Position numbers and translations under genes: made by a program. Positions 34,691 through 47,029 of a stretch of 64,000 nucleotides of DNA are shown here, piece after piece. Under the pieces are notes generated by a model, which saw only the letters and a list, made by a program, of their open reading frames with translations, ran no database searches and was not told where the DNA came from. Source of the stretch: Limnanthes douglasii subsp. nivea (lineage: Eukaryota > Streptophyta > Magnoliopsida > Brassicales > Limnanthaceae); contig JAUPFV010000002.1 of the NCBI GenBank assembly GCA_036936605.1, positions 125,162,376-125,226,375 of the forward strand, in the 5' to 3' direction. Position 1 is the first letter of the stretch. Every line of letters begins with the position of its first letter.

Positions 34691-35570
34691 CAAAACAATC
34701 ACCCCCAAATATTTAAAACCTCATTAGACACAATTCTTCAACATAGAAAAATCCCCCTGGCAGCAAAATATCATTATTGTGACAAAATTGAATCAGTTCA
34801 CCACTTTTTCATTCAATGCAGTATCTCATGGGAAGTATGACAATACTTTGGTAGTCTACTTAAACTAAAAATTGGTAGACACATGAACCTGTAATACATC
34901 ATTAGGTGTTAGTATTGGTCTATTCCTAAGGATATTTATATTCGAATTACTATTCTCTCTATAATTTTTTGGACCCTCTGGATATCCCGAAACAACGTTA
35001 AGCACCATGGATAAAAAATTTGTGCTATCAATATCGTTCAACACATAAAAAACACAATCCTAAAGCTTGAATGTGCTAATCTTCTCAAGAGAGAATTCTG
35101 GTCATATGACACTATTATTGTTTATGACCTGCGTTGTTTTAATCATTTAAACAAGTTTAGAATGTGTATTGCTATGAAAACTACCCAAATCCATCATACT
35201 CAAGCTTAATACTGGCACTTCTTGTTCTTTCATTGGAGAGGCCAGTGGTGGCAGACTAACTAGGAATCGTAAGGGTGATATCCTAGCTACATTTGGTAGG
35301 ATTTATGGTAAACAGACCCCTTATCTTGCTGAGTGTAGGGATCTTTTTGATGGTCTCACTTTGTGCAACAAAATAAAAATACTTAACCTAGATATTGAGA
35401 CTGACTACATTATATTAATAACAATGTTGCAAAAACACAAATCACCTTGGTATTTAACTCCTCTATTAGAGTATTTCAGAAAAATTATCATCTCTCGTAT
35501 AACTATAACTCATATTCTCATGGAACAAAACTCTGCAACTGACTGGCTGGCTGGTAAAGTGGACACATAA
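34690..35570 (+). pseudogene. LINE retrotransposon, 3' portion (zinc finger and RNase H)
   Basis: Broken plus-strand translation has the zf-RVT segment (KYHYCDKIESVHHFFIQC), then ILSIIFWTLWISRNNVKH, and finally an RNase H-like RVT_3 domain: ASGGRLTRNRKGDILATFGR, YLAECRDLFDGLTLCNKIKI, then TITHILMEQNSATDWLAGKV. This is the usual end of a plant LINE ORF2. It has the same orientation as the LINE 5' part ending at 23,594 and may be its other half. Confidence 0.85.
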
Positions 35571-36099
35571 ATTCAAATTCAAACAAAATTTAAATTATTC
35601 ATAGATTCTTAATCAATTAAGAGCTATTTCTCTTCTAGATAGTTTAGAAATATGCTCATTGGAGAACTTACTTGAGCTAAGCTGAACTATACTCTTCTTC
35701 TGCATTATGTTATACTATTAAAATTTTCTTCTTTTCAGAGAAATTTATCAAGGACAATCATTCATATTCACTTCCCAATATAATTTACTTGTTATATTAA
35801 TCTTCATTGGAGGTAGTTCTACCTGAGAATATAATATTTTACAGGTCTTCTATCTAGCTTCCACAAAATCTCTGTTGTTGGAGAAAAGAAAACAAGTAGG
35901 GAACCAAACTAAACAAAGTGCAAGAAAATTACAAAAGCATATACAATCTGAAGTAACACAATCCTTTATTCTTTGATAAAATCGTACGGGAATTTAGAAT
36001 CCTACTTGCCGAAGAATAAACTCTACCATACCATTAACCCAAATGGCTTGAAGTATGAAGTTGAATTATCGAGAACGATCTCGATACTCTGATTCAGTG
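35571..36099. other. Non-coding stretch after the LINE
   Basis: AT-rich, with no gene or clear repeat boundary seen. It probably includes the LINE 3' UTR and the 3' end region of the minus-strand copia element beyond it. Confidence 0.5.
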
Positions 36100-36326
36100 C
36101 TTGTGCTTGACCTAGCAATAACATGACTATGTTTAATATGAAGACCTAGGCTTTGTATTCTAGATAAGTACCTCGAAACTCTCTTTACATATTTCTAATA
36201 TGTAATCGTTGGAACGTGTAAAAACTGGCCGAACTTGTTGACAACAAATGAAATGTCTGGCGTAGTGTGTAATAAGTATTGAGGTTCTCCTAACACGCTT
36301 CTGTATTCTGTAGGATTGAGAAGTTG

Positions 36327-36515
36327 ATAAGAATCACCCATAGAGTGATATACTAGCTTACAATCATAGGAGTTATATAGGATAAGAAAGTGGATAACCA
36401 TCGCCTATAGAGCGATACTACCTTACAATCAAAGGAATTACACATAGCGGGAAGTGCATAACCATCGCATATAGAATGATACTAGCTTACAATCCTAGGA
36501 GTTACACTCAGTGGG
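36327..36515. repeat. ~68-bp tandem repeat, three diverged copies
   Basis: ataaccatcgcctatagagc, gatactagcttacaatc and aggagttacac recur three times within the copia RNase H-proximal region, where they replace coding sequence. Confidence 0.8.
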
Positions 36516-36855
36516 GAGCAATAGAGACGTTAAATCTTCAACGTTTTTAAAGACCGTAGTTTAAAGAATGTCGTTAAGAAACACCGTTCAAGGTCGTGAA
36601 AGATCGTTAAAACCGTTGAAGACTGTGACGGCACTATGAAAATCCTTAAAGACAGTGAAGGTCGTTCGATCCCATAATGTCTCTGTACGTTTCTATGCAA
36701 ATAAATAAGTGACTATGATGGCATCCGCATAAACCAAAACGATTAGCATAACATGCTTAGAGATATAGTAAAAATGAGTCTTAGAATTTCGAAAATGTCA
36801 TATAAATAGAGTGTGTCTATCATATATCATGTATTTCCTGTTTGTTTAAAGCCAT

Positions 36856-37242
36856 TAGAGAGGGTAATGGACCATCCGTGAATTTGGGCCATCCTGTTTG
36901 GGCTTGCTTTTTTTTGGCTTGGGCCTGATCCGGCTTGGTCTCATTTGGACCTAATATTTTTAAATATTAATCTTTGCATATTTATGTCTGTTGCCAATCC
37001 AGTCTGGTCTAATGACACCAATTTTGATATGATGTTATATTATACATATACTATATATATATATATTATTTTATATATATTATGTTTTATTATTTTTATA
37101 TTTATTTTTATTTTTAGGTCGGGTTGGGTCGAAGAATTTAAAAATCTGAACCCCACCCAGACCATCCACGAATCATAATTTCGAAATCCGTACTTCAAAC
37201 GTTTTATGTTCGGGTCGGAAAAAAATCATTTCGTCATCCCTA
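36856..37242. mobile_element. hAT-type non-autonomous DNA transposon (387 bp)
   Basis: Flanked by the 8-bp target duplication AAAGCCAT (36,848-36,855 and 37,243-37,250). The ends are TAGAGAGGGTAATGG on the left and, read inward from the right, TAGGGATGACGAAATG, giving imperfect inverted termini of the Ac/hAT style. The interior is non-coding, with gggtcgggttgggtcg-like motifs and an AT core. It splits the copia RT exactly inside the conserved LYG(F/L)KQ motif: LYGF lies on one side and FKQTG on the other. Confidence 0.88.
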
Positions 37243-40120
37243 AAAGCCATACAAGGTTTTGTTTAGTTTGCCCATATAAAAAGACTTCATAGGATGTATA
37301 GAGCTTTTAGGTTGTGTAATGTAAATATTTTCAATAAGAATATATTTAAAAAAAATGTTGTCAATTTCCGATTGCCTTACATACGAACCGTTAACTGAAA
37401 AAATAGTTAGGACACGCATATGAGCTTTAATCACAGGGCTGGAGGATTCTAAAAAATCAATGTCATGCCTTTGATTGAATTATTTGATAACAAGTCTGGC
37501 TTCATAGCGTATATAGACTTATATTGATTAAATTTGAGCTTTATAAACTCATTTACAACCAACAATATTCATGTTAGGTGACCATAGAATAATATTATAT
37601 GTATTATTATGTTGTAAAACATCACACTTCTCATGAATAACCCACATCTACTTAGGATCACATAAAACCTTTCATTTTTTAGTAGTACTATAAAAAAAAT
37701 CTAAAAATTAGCGTTGAAACTTTATAAATAGGATTATGATTAGGAAGACTATTTTTTGCTCGTTTACATATGATGTTCAGTTTCTAGGATGAGTGGTTGA
37801 TAATTTGTAGAATATTGATTAGATTCAGGTTTTGTAGTGGGGTGTGAGTTTACATGGGTGTTTTACGGTACAATGTCATGTATAAAATTGTGAGGAGATC
37901 ATATATAAACTTGTGTAGTAGGTGACGATGAGTAAGTGGATATATAAGCTTGGTAGTGTAGTTTCAGGTGTAGATTGATGTTCAGGAACATGCAAGGTAT
38001 GTAGATTAATCAATAAATCTAAATGAGGTATATCCAAATATGAAGAAACACATGTTACTTATAAATTAGATGTAATAAGAAACTAAAAAAGAATGTCATA
38101 ACTATAAAAACCTCATGACTTTTAATATGTAGGAAACTTTACAAAATGAAACTCTAACTCATAAAAAATAAAATTTGGGAGATATATACTCTACCATTAG
38201 AACTTCGACATTTATATCATTTGTGAGTGCCATTATAGTCTAGGAAAACACATTTAATTGAATGATACTCAAATGTTTTTAGACTGGTAGGCATTTAATC
38301 AAAGAAAGCAAGCACACCCAAACGTTATTAAAGCTAAATAGTTATGTGATTTGTTATAGATTCTTTCATAAACTGTAAGGTTCTTTAAAGCGGTGAGTAG
38401 TCTGTTGATTAGGAAACAAACTGTAAGAAAATCTTAAGCCCAGTATTTATATGATAGTTTAGCTTGTACTAAAAATATTATACCCATTTAAACAATATGT
38501 CTATGTTTCTTTATACCCTTACATTTTGTACACAGGTGTAAATATATGATGTTCTAAGATGTATCCCTGATTGCTTTGTTGTTTGAACAAAGACTCTTAA
38601 CTTACTACCTCAGTCTAGTAGTAACACTTTTATTTTTCTTTCAAACTGATTTTCAACAAGGTTTTTGAAATGAGTAAAACCATTGAGTGATGAAATCATT
38701 TATTTTAAAGGATATAACATGTATAATTACTAAAATCATCCAAAAAATAAATATATGATTTAAAACCACACTAAAATTTGATAGGATAAGGATCCCAAAC
38801 ATTTGTATGTATGACCTCTAAATCATGAGTAGCATAAGAGCTTGAATTAGCGTATGTTAAAGAATATAATTTTCTAAATTGATAAGCATCACATAGTTTT
38901 ATTTCTTTGTTCAAAACAATATAAATATTACACTTAACCACTATAAGGATGACCAAATATCATATTTCACCATTCTTTTAGAAAATTAGAATAGATTTCT
39001 ATATTAGATTGATCTAGATTATAATAATTTAAATATAGACTCAACACCAAAAACTTTAGAAACTAACTTAATGACTCAAAATTTAAAGACAGTTGGTTGA
39101 CTGGTTCTTTAATTTTTTTTATAGACCATTTCACACTTCCCTTTGAGAAACAGCTTTTGTGTTTGTTTGTCTTTCTCAAAACAACAAAAATCATGAAATT
39201 CAACATACACAATATTATGTGAGCTACATTTTTAGTAATTTTAGGAACATTAATATATTGTTAAACGTAATAAGTTTGTTTGTATAAGTGAGAAGGTTTG
39301 AGTGTCCTCTATGTAAAATACATAACTTTTCACCACTTTTTATAACAATATAGAGGTTAATGATTGTAGTACACCTTCTGATTCACAATGATGGAATTTT
39401 AAGTGATCTTGTGGCTATCACAATTATCAGCATACTAAAAATCTCCTCCATATTATGGTGTAGCCAAGCACACTCATTGATCTGTTTTATTTCTTATTAT
39501 AACACATTGTTTTTATATAGGTAGGATTATCCATAAAATAACGTGCAACTTTTGGATGTCCATATCTTCCATATATCTGACATGTGGGCTTGGAAAGTGC
39601 GAACCTTCCTCATCTTCCATCTCTTTAACCTCTTCCTCTAAAGTTTTCTAAACTATTTTTTTTCTGCCTTTATATCCTCTATATTATCCTCGGATATATA
39701 TATTGTTCTTATACTATAGTTGTTTTCATTTACAACATAGTTGGTTGATACCAATATTAGGTTAGGTGCAAAAGTTTGTAGGCTGTTGTGTTGTTCTAAT
39801 CTATTTTTATATATTAGTAAGGAAATATATAGATCTATCCAATAAATTATCTACTTAGCAGCTAGCCTCATCACATATGTGTATATTTTTATTCTAGACC
39901 AACTAGCACTTGAGTGGCTAGATCATCTAGAGAAATAAGAGCAAAAGTAAGATTATAAATTATGTTTATAACCTTGTTTAAGCATTCTTTCATTGTTTGT
40001 GTATATTTTCGTGTTCTTTGAAACTCACTTTGGAAATAAGTGGTCTTGGATCTGGTGTGTGATCTTGAGAGCCTTGTTGCGACATCCAAAAACCTTTTAG
40101 AGGTTTATTCTTGTATCAGT

Positions 40121-40396
40121 TGAACATTTATCTTAGTGCTCATAATGTTGTACAACCATCATAATAGAAGTTGGTTTGTGACGATCAAGTTTTTATAATC
40201 AAGATTTTCTATTTGATTAAGTATACCTCCACTTGGATCAGTGAAAAGGCAGTGAAAGTATACCTCCACTTGGATTAGTGATAAGTCTATGACTGCCGCT
40301 ATATATCTTGCGTAATATCATAAATGTTTTGGATAGATTACAAAGTCTTCAAAAATAATATATCATTAGATATTATGATTGAATTAGAAATATTAT

Positions 40397-40427
<31 letters not shown>

Positions 40428-42150
40428 TGATTTTAGACAAAAAGATCATAAATAAACTCTTTACGAGTTTATTTAACTTAGATTGTTTTTTTAGTAATTT
40501 AAAATATTAAATAAATAAAAAATGATGTTTTTACAAAACCATGAGATATACCCCAATGAGAGGATACGATCCTACTCCGGTGAGAGGTTACGAACCTTAA
40601 AGGTAAATACAATAGTAAAAATATATAAAACATATTTGGTTATCTGAAACAATTAAATAAATAAAAAGATAATGTATATACAATTACAAGCAGGACGGCA
40701 GCTTATGTCTTTGCATAGGTGGAAAAACAAAAAGAAAGGTCTAGGAACAACATGAAGGTGTGACTAACACACTAGACTTGCAATGTATGTTGAACCGACA
40801 ATACAACATTGAGCAACAACCACAATAATCAGGCTATATTACTAGACAACAACTACTACACCTGAACTACCATTACAGTTAGACCACCACAATCGAAGTT
40901 AAACTACATAAAAGTCTAGTTCTGAAAATCTAAGAGCTAGAACTTAAAAACCAAAGAAAAATACATAAAAACCTAGGCTTAGATATGTAAAACAAAAATA
41001 TGAGAAAAAAAACATGAATTCATAAATCTAAAAATAAAATTTATGGCTCTAGACCAGATAACCAAGATGTGACTATTTACAAGTTTTGAGGTCAGATATA
41101 AAAAAACTAAACATATTTATTTTTACATGTTCTTGATTTTTTAATTTATGTTATTCCTTTGTGTATTTTTTTAAGATAAAAAAACCAAAAATCTAGATTT
41201 TTCAAGTTTTTTATTTTTTATTTACGTAGTTATTGTTTTGTGTATATCATGTTCATTATTTTGTAAATAAACAAGTTATTTTTTTGTATATATCACATTC
41301 ATTATTTTACAAGTTATTGCTTTTAGATGAATTTTTAAATAATTATCAATGTAATATCTTTTTAGTTAATTGTAACAAATTTAACTTTATAACCAATTAA
41401 CTAAAGAATGTTATAGTTAGTTGTGTGAGCATAGTTGGACAAAAAATAAAAAATAAAAAATAAAAATCTAAAAATAGTTTAAGATGAGATATAAAATGAA
41501 TAATTGGTTAAGTGTTTTATAGTTTTGAATGATGGACTTATATACTTTTTAAGATCAATTATCATTTAAGACTTAACAATACAACCAATTACTAATCGGT
41601 ATAAAATATATATAGGTTATCAATAGATATTCAGATTATCTTTTATACCAAAAATATGTCTGTTTAATAAAAAAACGTGTTAAAAATAGAAGTTACATTC
41701 TTTTCATCTCTTTTCAATTGCGACTCGTCAACTTTCAGTACAAAATTATGCCTTGTTTTCTCTTTAAATGAGACATCTATCTTTTTTTAAATTGCAACAA
41801 TCAAAGGTAATTTGAAAACCTTCAACTTCAAATATATAATACCAAACCCCAGTTTTTCTTCATAACTCGTCACTAACCATAGTCTGTTCATAGTTTTGAT
41901 TTGTCCTTTAAGTGTCGTCTCATGTTTCAATTTGATAAGTTACTTCATTTTCTGATGGGTCACGTTTATTGTTACAACGCAAATTCGTATAAATAAAAAG
42001 AAATTACACCCAAGATAAAACTCTCTCCTCGTTTGAAGGAAAAAGTGTACTAGAAATCTGAGATTTCTTCAATGATAAATATTCCACTAGAAATATTTTT
42101 GAAGGCCGAACATAACGTATCTAAATATATTGTTGGAGTTTTATTTGGGC
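40121..42150. other. AT-rich non-coding stretch with (TA)n
   Basis: Holds a (TA)n run at 40,402-40,427 and small local duplications, for example gtatatcatgttcattattt and its variant near 41,240-41,320. I see no gene. Confidence 0.6.
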
Positions 42151-42489
42151 CGTGTTGGGCCTATAAACGTGCCCATTGAATTTGCGACCTATCCTACATG
42201 TCGTAGAGAAAAAATAAATGTGGTTGGTTGATGAGCCAACTGAAGAAACCGAAGGCCAAAACATATATGATTTAACCCGGGTGAGCTAAATACTCAACAA
42301 GACACTGAAGAAAAACCTGAGTGCAAGGCCTAAGCAAGGAAAAATAAAACTTCCAAGACCAAGAAGAGAACATCTAACGTAAAAATCCCCTAAGACGTAG
42401 TTATTGTCCTCAAGGAAAACCTTCACGAGTCTGATAATGAGCATCCTCTCAGAAAACAAGCTTTGTGAACTGATGAGGAATCCACACCT

Positions 42490-42934
42490 CTATCACTATA
42501 GGGTTCCATAAGATGGGAGAGATCCCTTAACTCCTGAGGACCATGAGGTGGTAGTTTTTTCAGGAATATTAAATTGTGGGCTTCGATTCCCCTTGGACCT
42601 CGTCATTGTAATATTATTTAAACTGGTGCATCTATGTCCCAGCCAGGCTAGTACAAACCTATAGTTTACAATTATAGCTTGCATTATAACTTCAAAGATT
42701 TCTAGGATCAGATTTACAATGGAGCAGTTTGTTGGCCTGACAATTGTTCGAAAGAATCCTTATGTCCCCTTGTACTCTCTTGCAATGTAAATTAAATTCA
42801 AATTTGTGGATGACCTCCTAGTAGTTGATAAAAATGGAAGCAAATATTCTTTTTCATCCTGGGTCTATGGGAGAATGAATCAGAGCCTTTAGACAATAAT
42901 CCACATCGTCTCTCCTTGAAATGGAAATATACAG
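42490..42934 (+). pseudogene. Fragment of a Tat antisense gene (transposase_28-like domain), splice donor kept
   Basis: The plus translation LTPEDHEVVVFSGILNCGLR, then FPLDLVIV and VHLCPSQASTN, matches the domain in the Tat-1 gene (LVVYPELFNWGLRFPLDP; HGLCPTQ). It continues to PHRLSLKWKYT with one frameshift or stop on the way. It ends TGG AAA TAT ACA G followed by GTAACC, the same codon and phase as the Tat-1 intron donor. No acceptor or second exon is recognisable. gag-pol of this element is not nearby. Confidence 0.8.
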
Positions 42935-45660
42935 GTAACCTAACTCTCTTTCATGAACTATTTTTGGATTGATCTGTATACTTTTATTTCTTATACCCTT
43001 CCCCATCTTTTAAAAAATATAAAAATTATCTAATGTTGACCAACTTACATAAGAAGATCTCTCGTATCCAAAGTATAAAAATTATCTAATGTTGATCAAC
43101 TTATGTTGGAAGATCCATAAGATCCAAAATATAATTAATTATCTTCGAATCCTACAATAGATATAATAAGGCATAAATCACTTGTATCTATTAGTCGGCT
43201 ATATAAAATGATTCGTTATTTATGGTGCTAAATTGTAAAAAAAATGCAATTTTTTTAATAATAATAAATTATAAATTATATTTAAATTATTATATAAAAA
43301 CTTAACTTTTTAACACTTATTAGTATTTCACCAAATACTCCAAATAATGGATTACCTCCTCTAGCTTTATGCACATAAAGAAAGGAAGTTAAATCACCAA
43401 AAATCCGTAAAACTTATGCTAAACTATCGTCCAAAACGATAAGTTATCTTATTTTTAAGTTATCTCATGAATTAGATGAGTTCTATGATTTTATTTCAAA
43501 AATACTTCTAATTCAAAAACCAAGTTTTCTCACCCATATGATAAGTTCTCCCATTTTCCAAGAATATAAACTTATATTCTTATTCATTCTTCAAGAACAC
43601 AAAACTCAAAAATTAAAGAGTCATCACTTCATCTTTTTCAAGAAGAAAAACTTCATATTCATCCTAAAATAACTCGAAACTACTCATACTTTTTCCATTT
43701 TTGATTTATTCACGTTTTCTTTTGAATTGAATTTTGGATATAATCGATTTCTTTTTTATGGAGGAGAGGGGAGGGGGTCGCGGTACTGTCTTCTCAGATT
43801 CACTTATTAAGCACCAGCAGTAAAAAAGCTTTATACAGGCATTGTTGTAATAGCAACGCCCATATTGATTCTTGGATTTTGTTGTTGTTTGGTACCGAAG
43901 GTATATACCTACAGTACTGCCAATATTGTTGAATGACATCAATAGTGACACGATATCAACACACATGTTGTGACAAAATGACATTGACACTAGAGTGATT
44001 TAAGATTCTTTAATTCATTAAATAAGTAAATTATTATAATGTTACAAGATAAATTAAATATATTTTTTAATTTACTAAATTAGTGAATTTGAATATATTT
44101 GTGACTAATTAAATAAATAAATTTATTAAGTTGTTATAGAAGATCAAGTATGGTTTGTTATTACGTTACAAGTGATTCAATTCAATAAATTATATATAAA
44201 TTATCGGTTTTGAATTATCTATTTATAATTAGCTAAGAATTAAATTTGCTCATATTTTCATTATAAATTCAAATTAATAATATTTTATTTATAAAAATAA
44301 AATATTTTTTTTAAATTATATTAAAATTATTTCATAATTAAAGATGTTAAAATTGTTAGTATATATAGTTTTTTATACTATGTTTATTCTCTTACTCTAC
44401 TACTATTGGTCTATATATATATATAGACATTTCTATTTGTTGTACTAAACTTTGTAAATAATAATAAAACCAAACTGTATTTCTTTGATTTATCTTTTTC
44501 CGCAAGGTTTTGTGTCTTCCGTTGTGCCGACAGCCAGTTGTTTTAGTTGTCCACCAGAAGAAAAAAGAGATAATTTTTTTGGTTTCAGATCTGTTTTGTG
44601 CAGCCGCAATCAACAAACTTAATTGAGAAGCAAATAGTACCGATTTTTGCTGAATTTTGGGAGAAGTCATTGTTGAAATGGTGTAATATTGTTGTTGGTA
44701 AAATCATAGATTCAATTTAGATTTAGATTTTGATATTGATTTTGATTGAAAAAAGAATATTTGAATTTGGATTTAGTGTTTTTATTTGGATTTAGTATTT
44801 GGATTTGGCATTCAGAATTCGTTTGGATTTCGTTTTGGTGTTTCGATTACGTTTGGCGTACGTTTGGATTATGTCTGATGTTTGCTTAAATTTGTCGTTT
44901 GGATTTTATTTGATTATTTGACGTTTAGATTTCGTTTGACATTTAAATTTTGTTTGGTGTTTGGAATTTGGCGATTTGAGATTTGAGATTTACGATTTGA
45001 ATTTGGAATTTGGAAATTAGGAAAAGTGAAGATTTGAGATTGGATATTTTAGAATTTAAATTAGTATTGGGATATGGTTGAAGAAAGGCGAAGGAGATGT
45101 GTGAAGAATAAAGATGGAATTGTTTGAAAGATACAAAGAATATGTAATATTAAAATTATTTTAATGGTATTTTTTTACTCAAAAATCGACTATGAAAAAT
45201 TATTTTCAATACTTTGTACCGCCAACATCTCCAGAATATATATACCATATTAGGATCCTTTGTCATTAATAAAACATAAAATGTTTTATTAATAAGAGAT
45301 TACTGATGTGTTTACTCGTATAATTACCTTTTATATGGTATTTAATTTTATAAACACAATTTTTATTATTTATTAATTTCTTGTAAAATTCGAGTTAAAA
45401 TTATTATTATATTTAATATAAAAATCATTTTTTATAAAAAATTATAATTTTTTAAAAAACAAGTATATTTTAGAGAAAAATATCCATACATACTTACTTC
45501 ACTATCTCATTAGTACTTAATACCTAAAAATTGCATATTATGAACTGCACAAAAAAATTACAAGTAACTCTCTTTCTTTTTTTAAACTAAATTTATCTTT
45601 CTTACTTTTTCATTTTTATTTTTATTTTAAAAAGTATGTATATTTCAAATCGTAGTTCAA
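42935..45660. other. Non-coding stretch with local repeats
   Basis: A diverged ~58-bp direct duplication lies at ~43,018-43,135 (aaaattatctaatgttgacc and its variant). 44,690-45,010 is rich in tttggattt/cgtttggattt. The rest is AT-rich. Small ORFs at 43,706-43,990 and 44,392-44,670 show no family resemblance. Confidence 0.6.
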
Positions 45661-45668
45661 AAAAAATT

Positions 45669-46322
45669 ATTTTTCAAACAAATCTCGTGATTGATTTTTC
45701 AAAGAACTCGTACGATTGATTTTTCAAACAACTCGCATATTTAATTTTTCAAAAAATTTCGCATAGTTGATTTTTCAAACAAGAATAGCATTGCAAATTT
45801 TTCAAAGAACTCGCATGGTTGACTTTTCCAAAGAGTTCGCATGCTTAATTTTTCAAAGAACTCACATGGTTCATTTTTCAAACAAAAATACCATTGTTAA
45901 TTTTTCAAAGAACTCGCATGTTTAATTTTTCAAAGAACTCGCATGGTTGATTTTTCAAACAATATCATTGTTAATTTTTCAAAGAATTCGCATATTTAAT
46001 TTTTCAAAAAACTCGCATGATGATTTTTCAAAAAACTCGTTTGGTTGAGTTTCAAGCAAATATCATTGTTAACTTTTCAAAGAACTCTCATGATTGATTT
46101 TTTTTCAAAAAACTCTCATGATTGATTTTTCAAAGAACTCTCATGATTGATTTTTCAAAGAACTCGCATGTTTAAATTTTTCAAAGAACTTGCATGGTTG
46201 ATTTTTCAAACAAAATAGCATTGTTAATTTTTCAAAAAACTCGGATGTATAATATTTTAAAGAACTCGCATGAGTGATTTTCAAAGAACTCTCATGGTAA
46301 TTTTCAAAGAACTCGCATGTTA
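45669..46322. repeat. ~25-bp minisatellite, about 26 copies, two monomer types
   Basis: Type A is tttttcaaagaactcgcatg plus gttga. Type B is tttttcaaacaaaatagcat plus tgttaa. The two are interspersed at irregular intervals with many point changes (tctcatg, cgtacg, cgcatat). There is no coding frame and no sharp flanking element. Confidence 0.93.
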
Positions 46323-46731
46323 TTGGTGAAATTTATTTTTTAAAAAAATTCAAAAAATATCATTAATGGATTTAATTTTGTTCACCTTAAAAAAACAAAA
46401 GCGAAGGTACTTTCAGATATTTTTTCCGAGCTCCGATTTATAAGATATGAACGTTTTAAAAAAGAAAATAAAAAGAAAAATTAAGAAAGAGAGATTTTGG
46501 TTCCAAAGTTAGAAGGTGGTGATGAAAGGTGAGTATTTAAGGTATTATTAAAGAATTAGTTATTGATTGAGATTTATATAGATGATATTAATATTAAGTA
46601 AACATAAATAATAGTTTGAGTATTAGATGATAATATAGTTTGTAAATAGATATCAACATCATTTCCCTAAATATTATTGTTTTGGATAATTTTAATATTT
46701 ACTCTAACTTTGTGCACTAAAGATGATATAA
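46323..46731. other. Non-coding spacer
   Basis: AT-rich, nothing recognisable; it ends at the copia target duplication. Confidence 0.6.
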
Positions 46732-46736
46732 CTCTT

Positions 46737-47003
46737 TGTAAAAAACAAAGAATATTGTGATAATTGAAATGGTTGTTATATTGAGCTTATATATCGTATT
46801 CTCCTCCCATGGGGGATGATCAAGAAGCAACTGTTCTTATTCTCTGTGAAAAACAAAGAGAGAAGTAGCCGTCAGGAAGCGGCTAGGGTTTTGTGTTTAT
46901 TAGATAATCTCTTTTTTTATAGTACAAACCCAAATAAGACTCTAAATATATAGGGAACTTAAAGGCCTATACAAGGAAACTTAATATACGGAATATTCTA
47001 ACA
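46737..47003 (-). repeat. Copia element 3' LTR
   Basis: Begins tgtaaaaaac and ends attctaaca on plus. Polypurine tract complement ctccccctcaag follows at 47,004-47,015. Confidence 0.95.
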
Positions 47004-47029
47004 CTCCCCCTCAAGTTGTGTAGTGGGAT

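Larger units (their letters stand above)
36100..40120 (-). pseudogene. Decayed Ty1/copia element (gag to RNase H), minus strand
   Basis: Read right to left: gag-like segment at 40,089-39,889 (KTTYFQSEFQRTRKYTQTMK, ISLDDLATQVLVGLE); pre-integrase/integrase start at 38,956-38,771 (CDAYQFRKLYSLTYANSSSY, then LEVIHTNVWDPYPIK); scattered integrase and linker remnants (~38,770-37,560); RT start (FNQRHDIDFLESSSPVIKAH; EIDNIFFKYILIENIYITQP; LNKTLYGF) at ~37,560-37,243. The RT frame resumes at ~36,847 (FKQTG) after a transposon insertion. RNase H-proximal sequence follows at 36,401-36,110 ([37 protein letters not shown]). It is heavily mutated. Confidence 0.85.

Noticed and set aside
43706..44670. Two minus-strand ORFs at 43,706-43,990 and 44,392-44,670
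   Set aside because: No motif, no homologous element in the window and no consistent codon pattern. Likely chance frames.
45669..46322. CRISPR-like array
   Set aside because: Eukaryotic context, no regular unique spacers, and monomers that abut each other directly.
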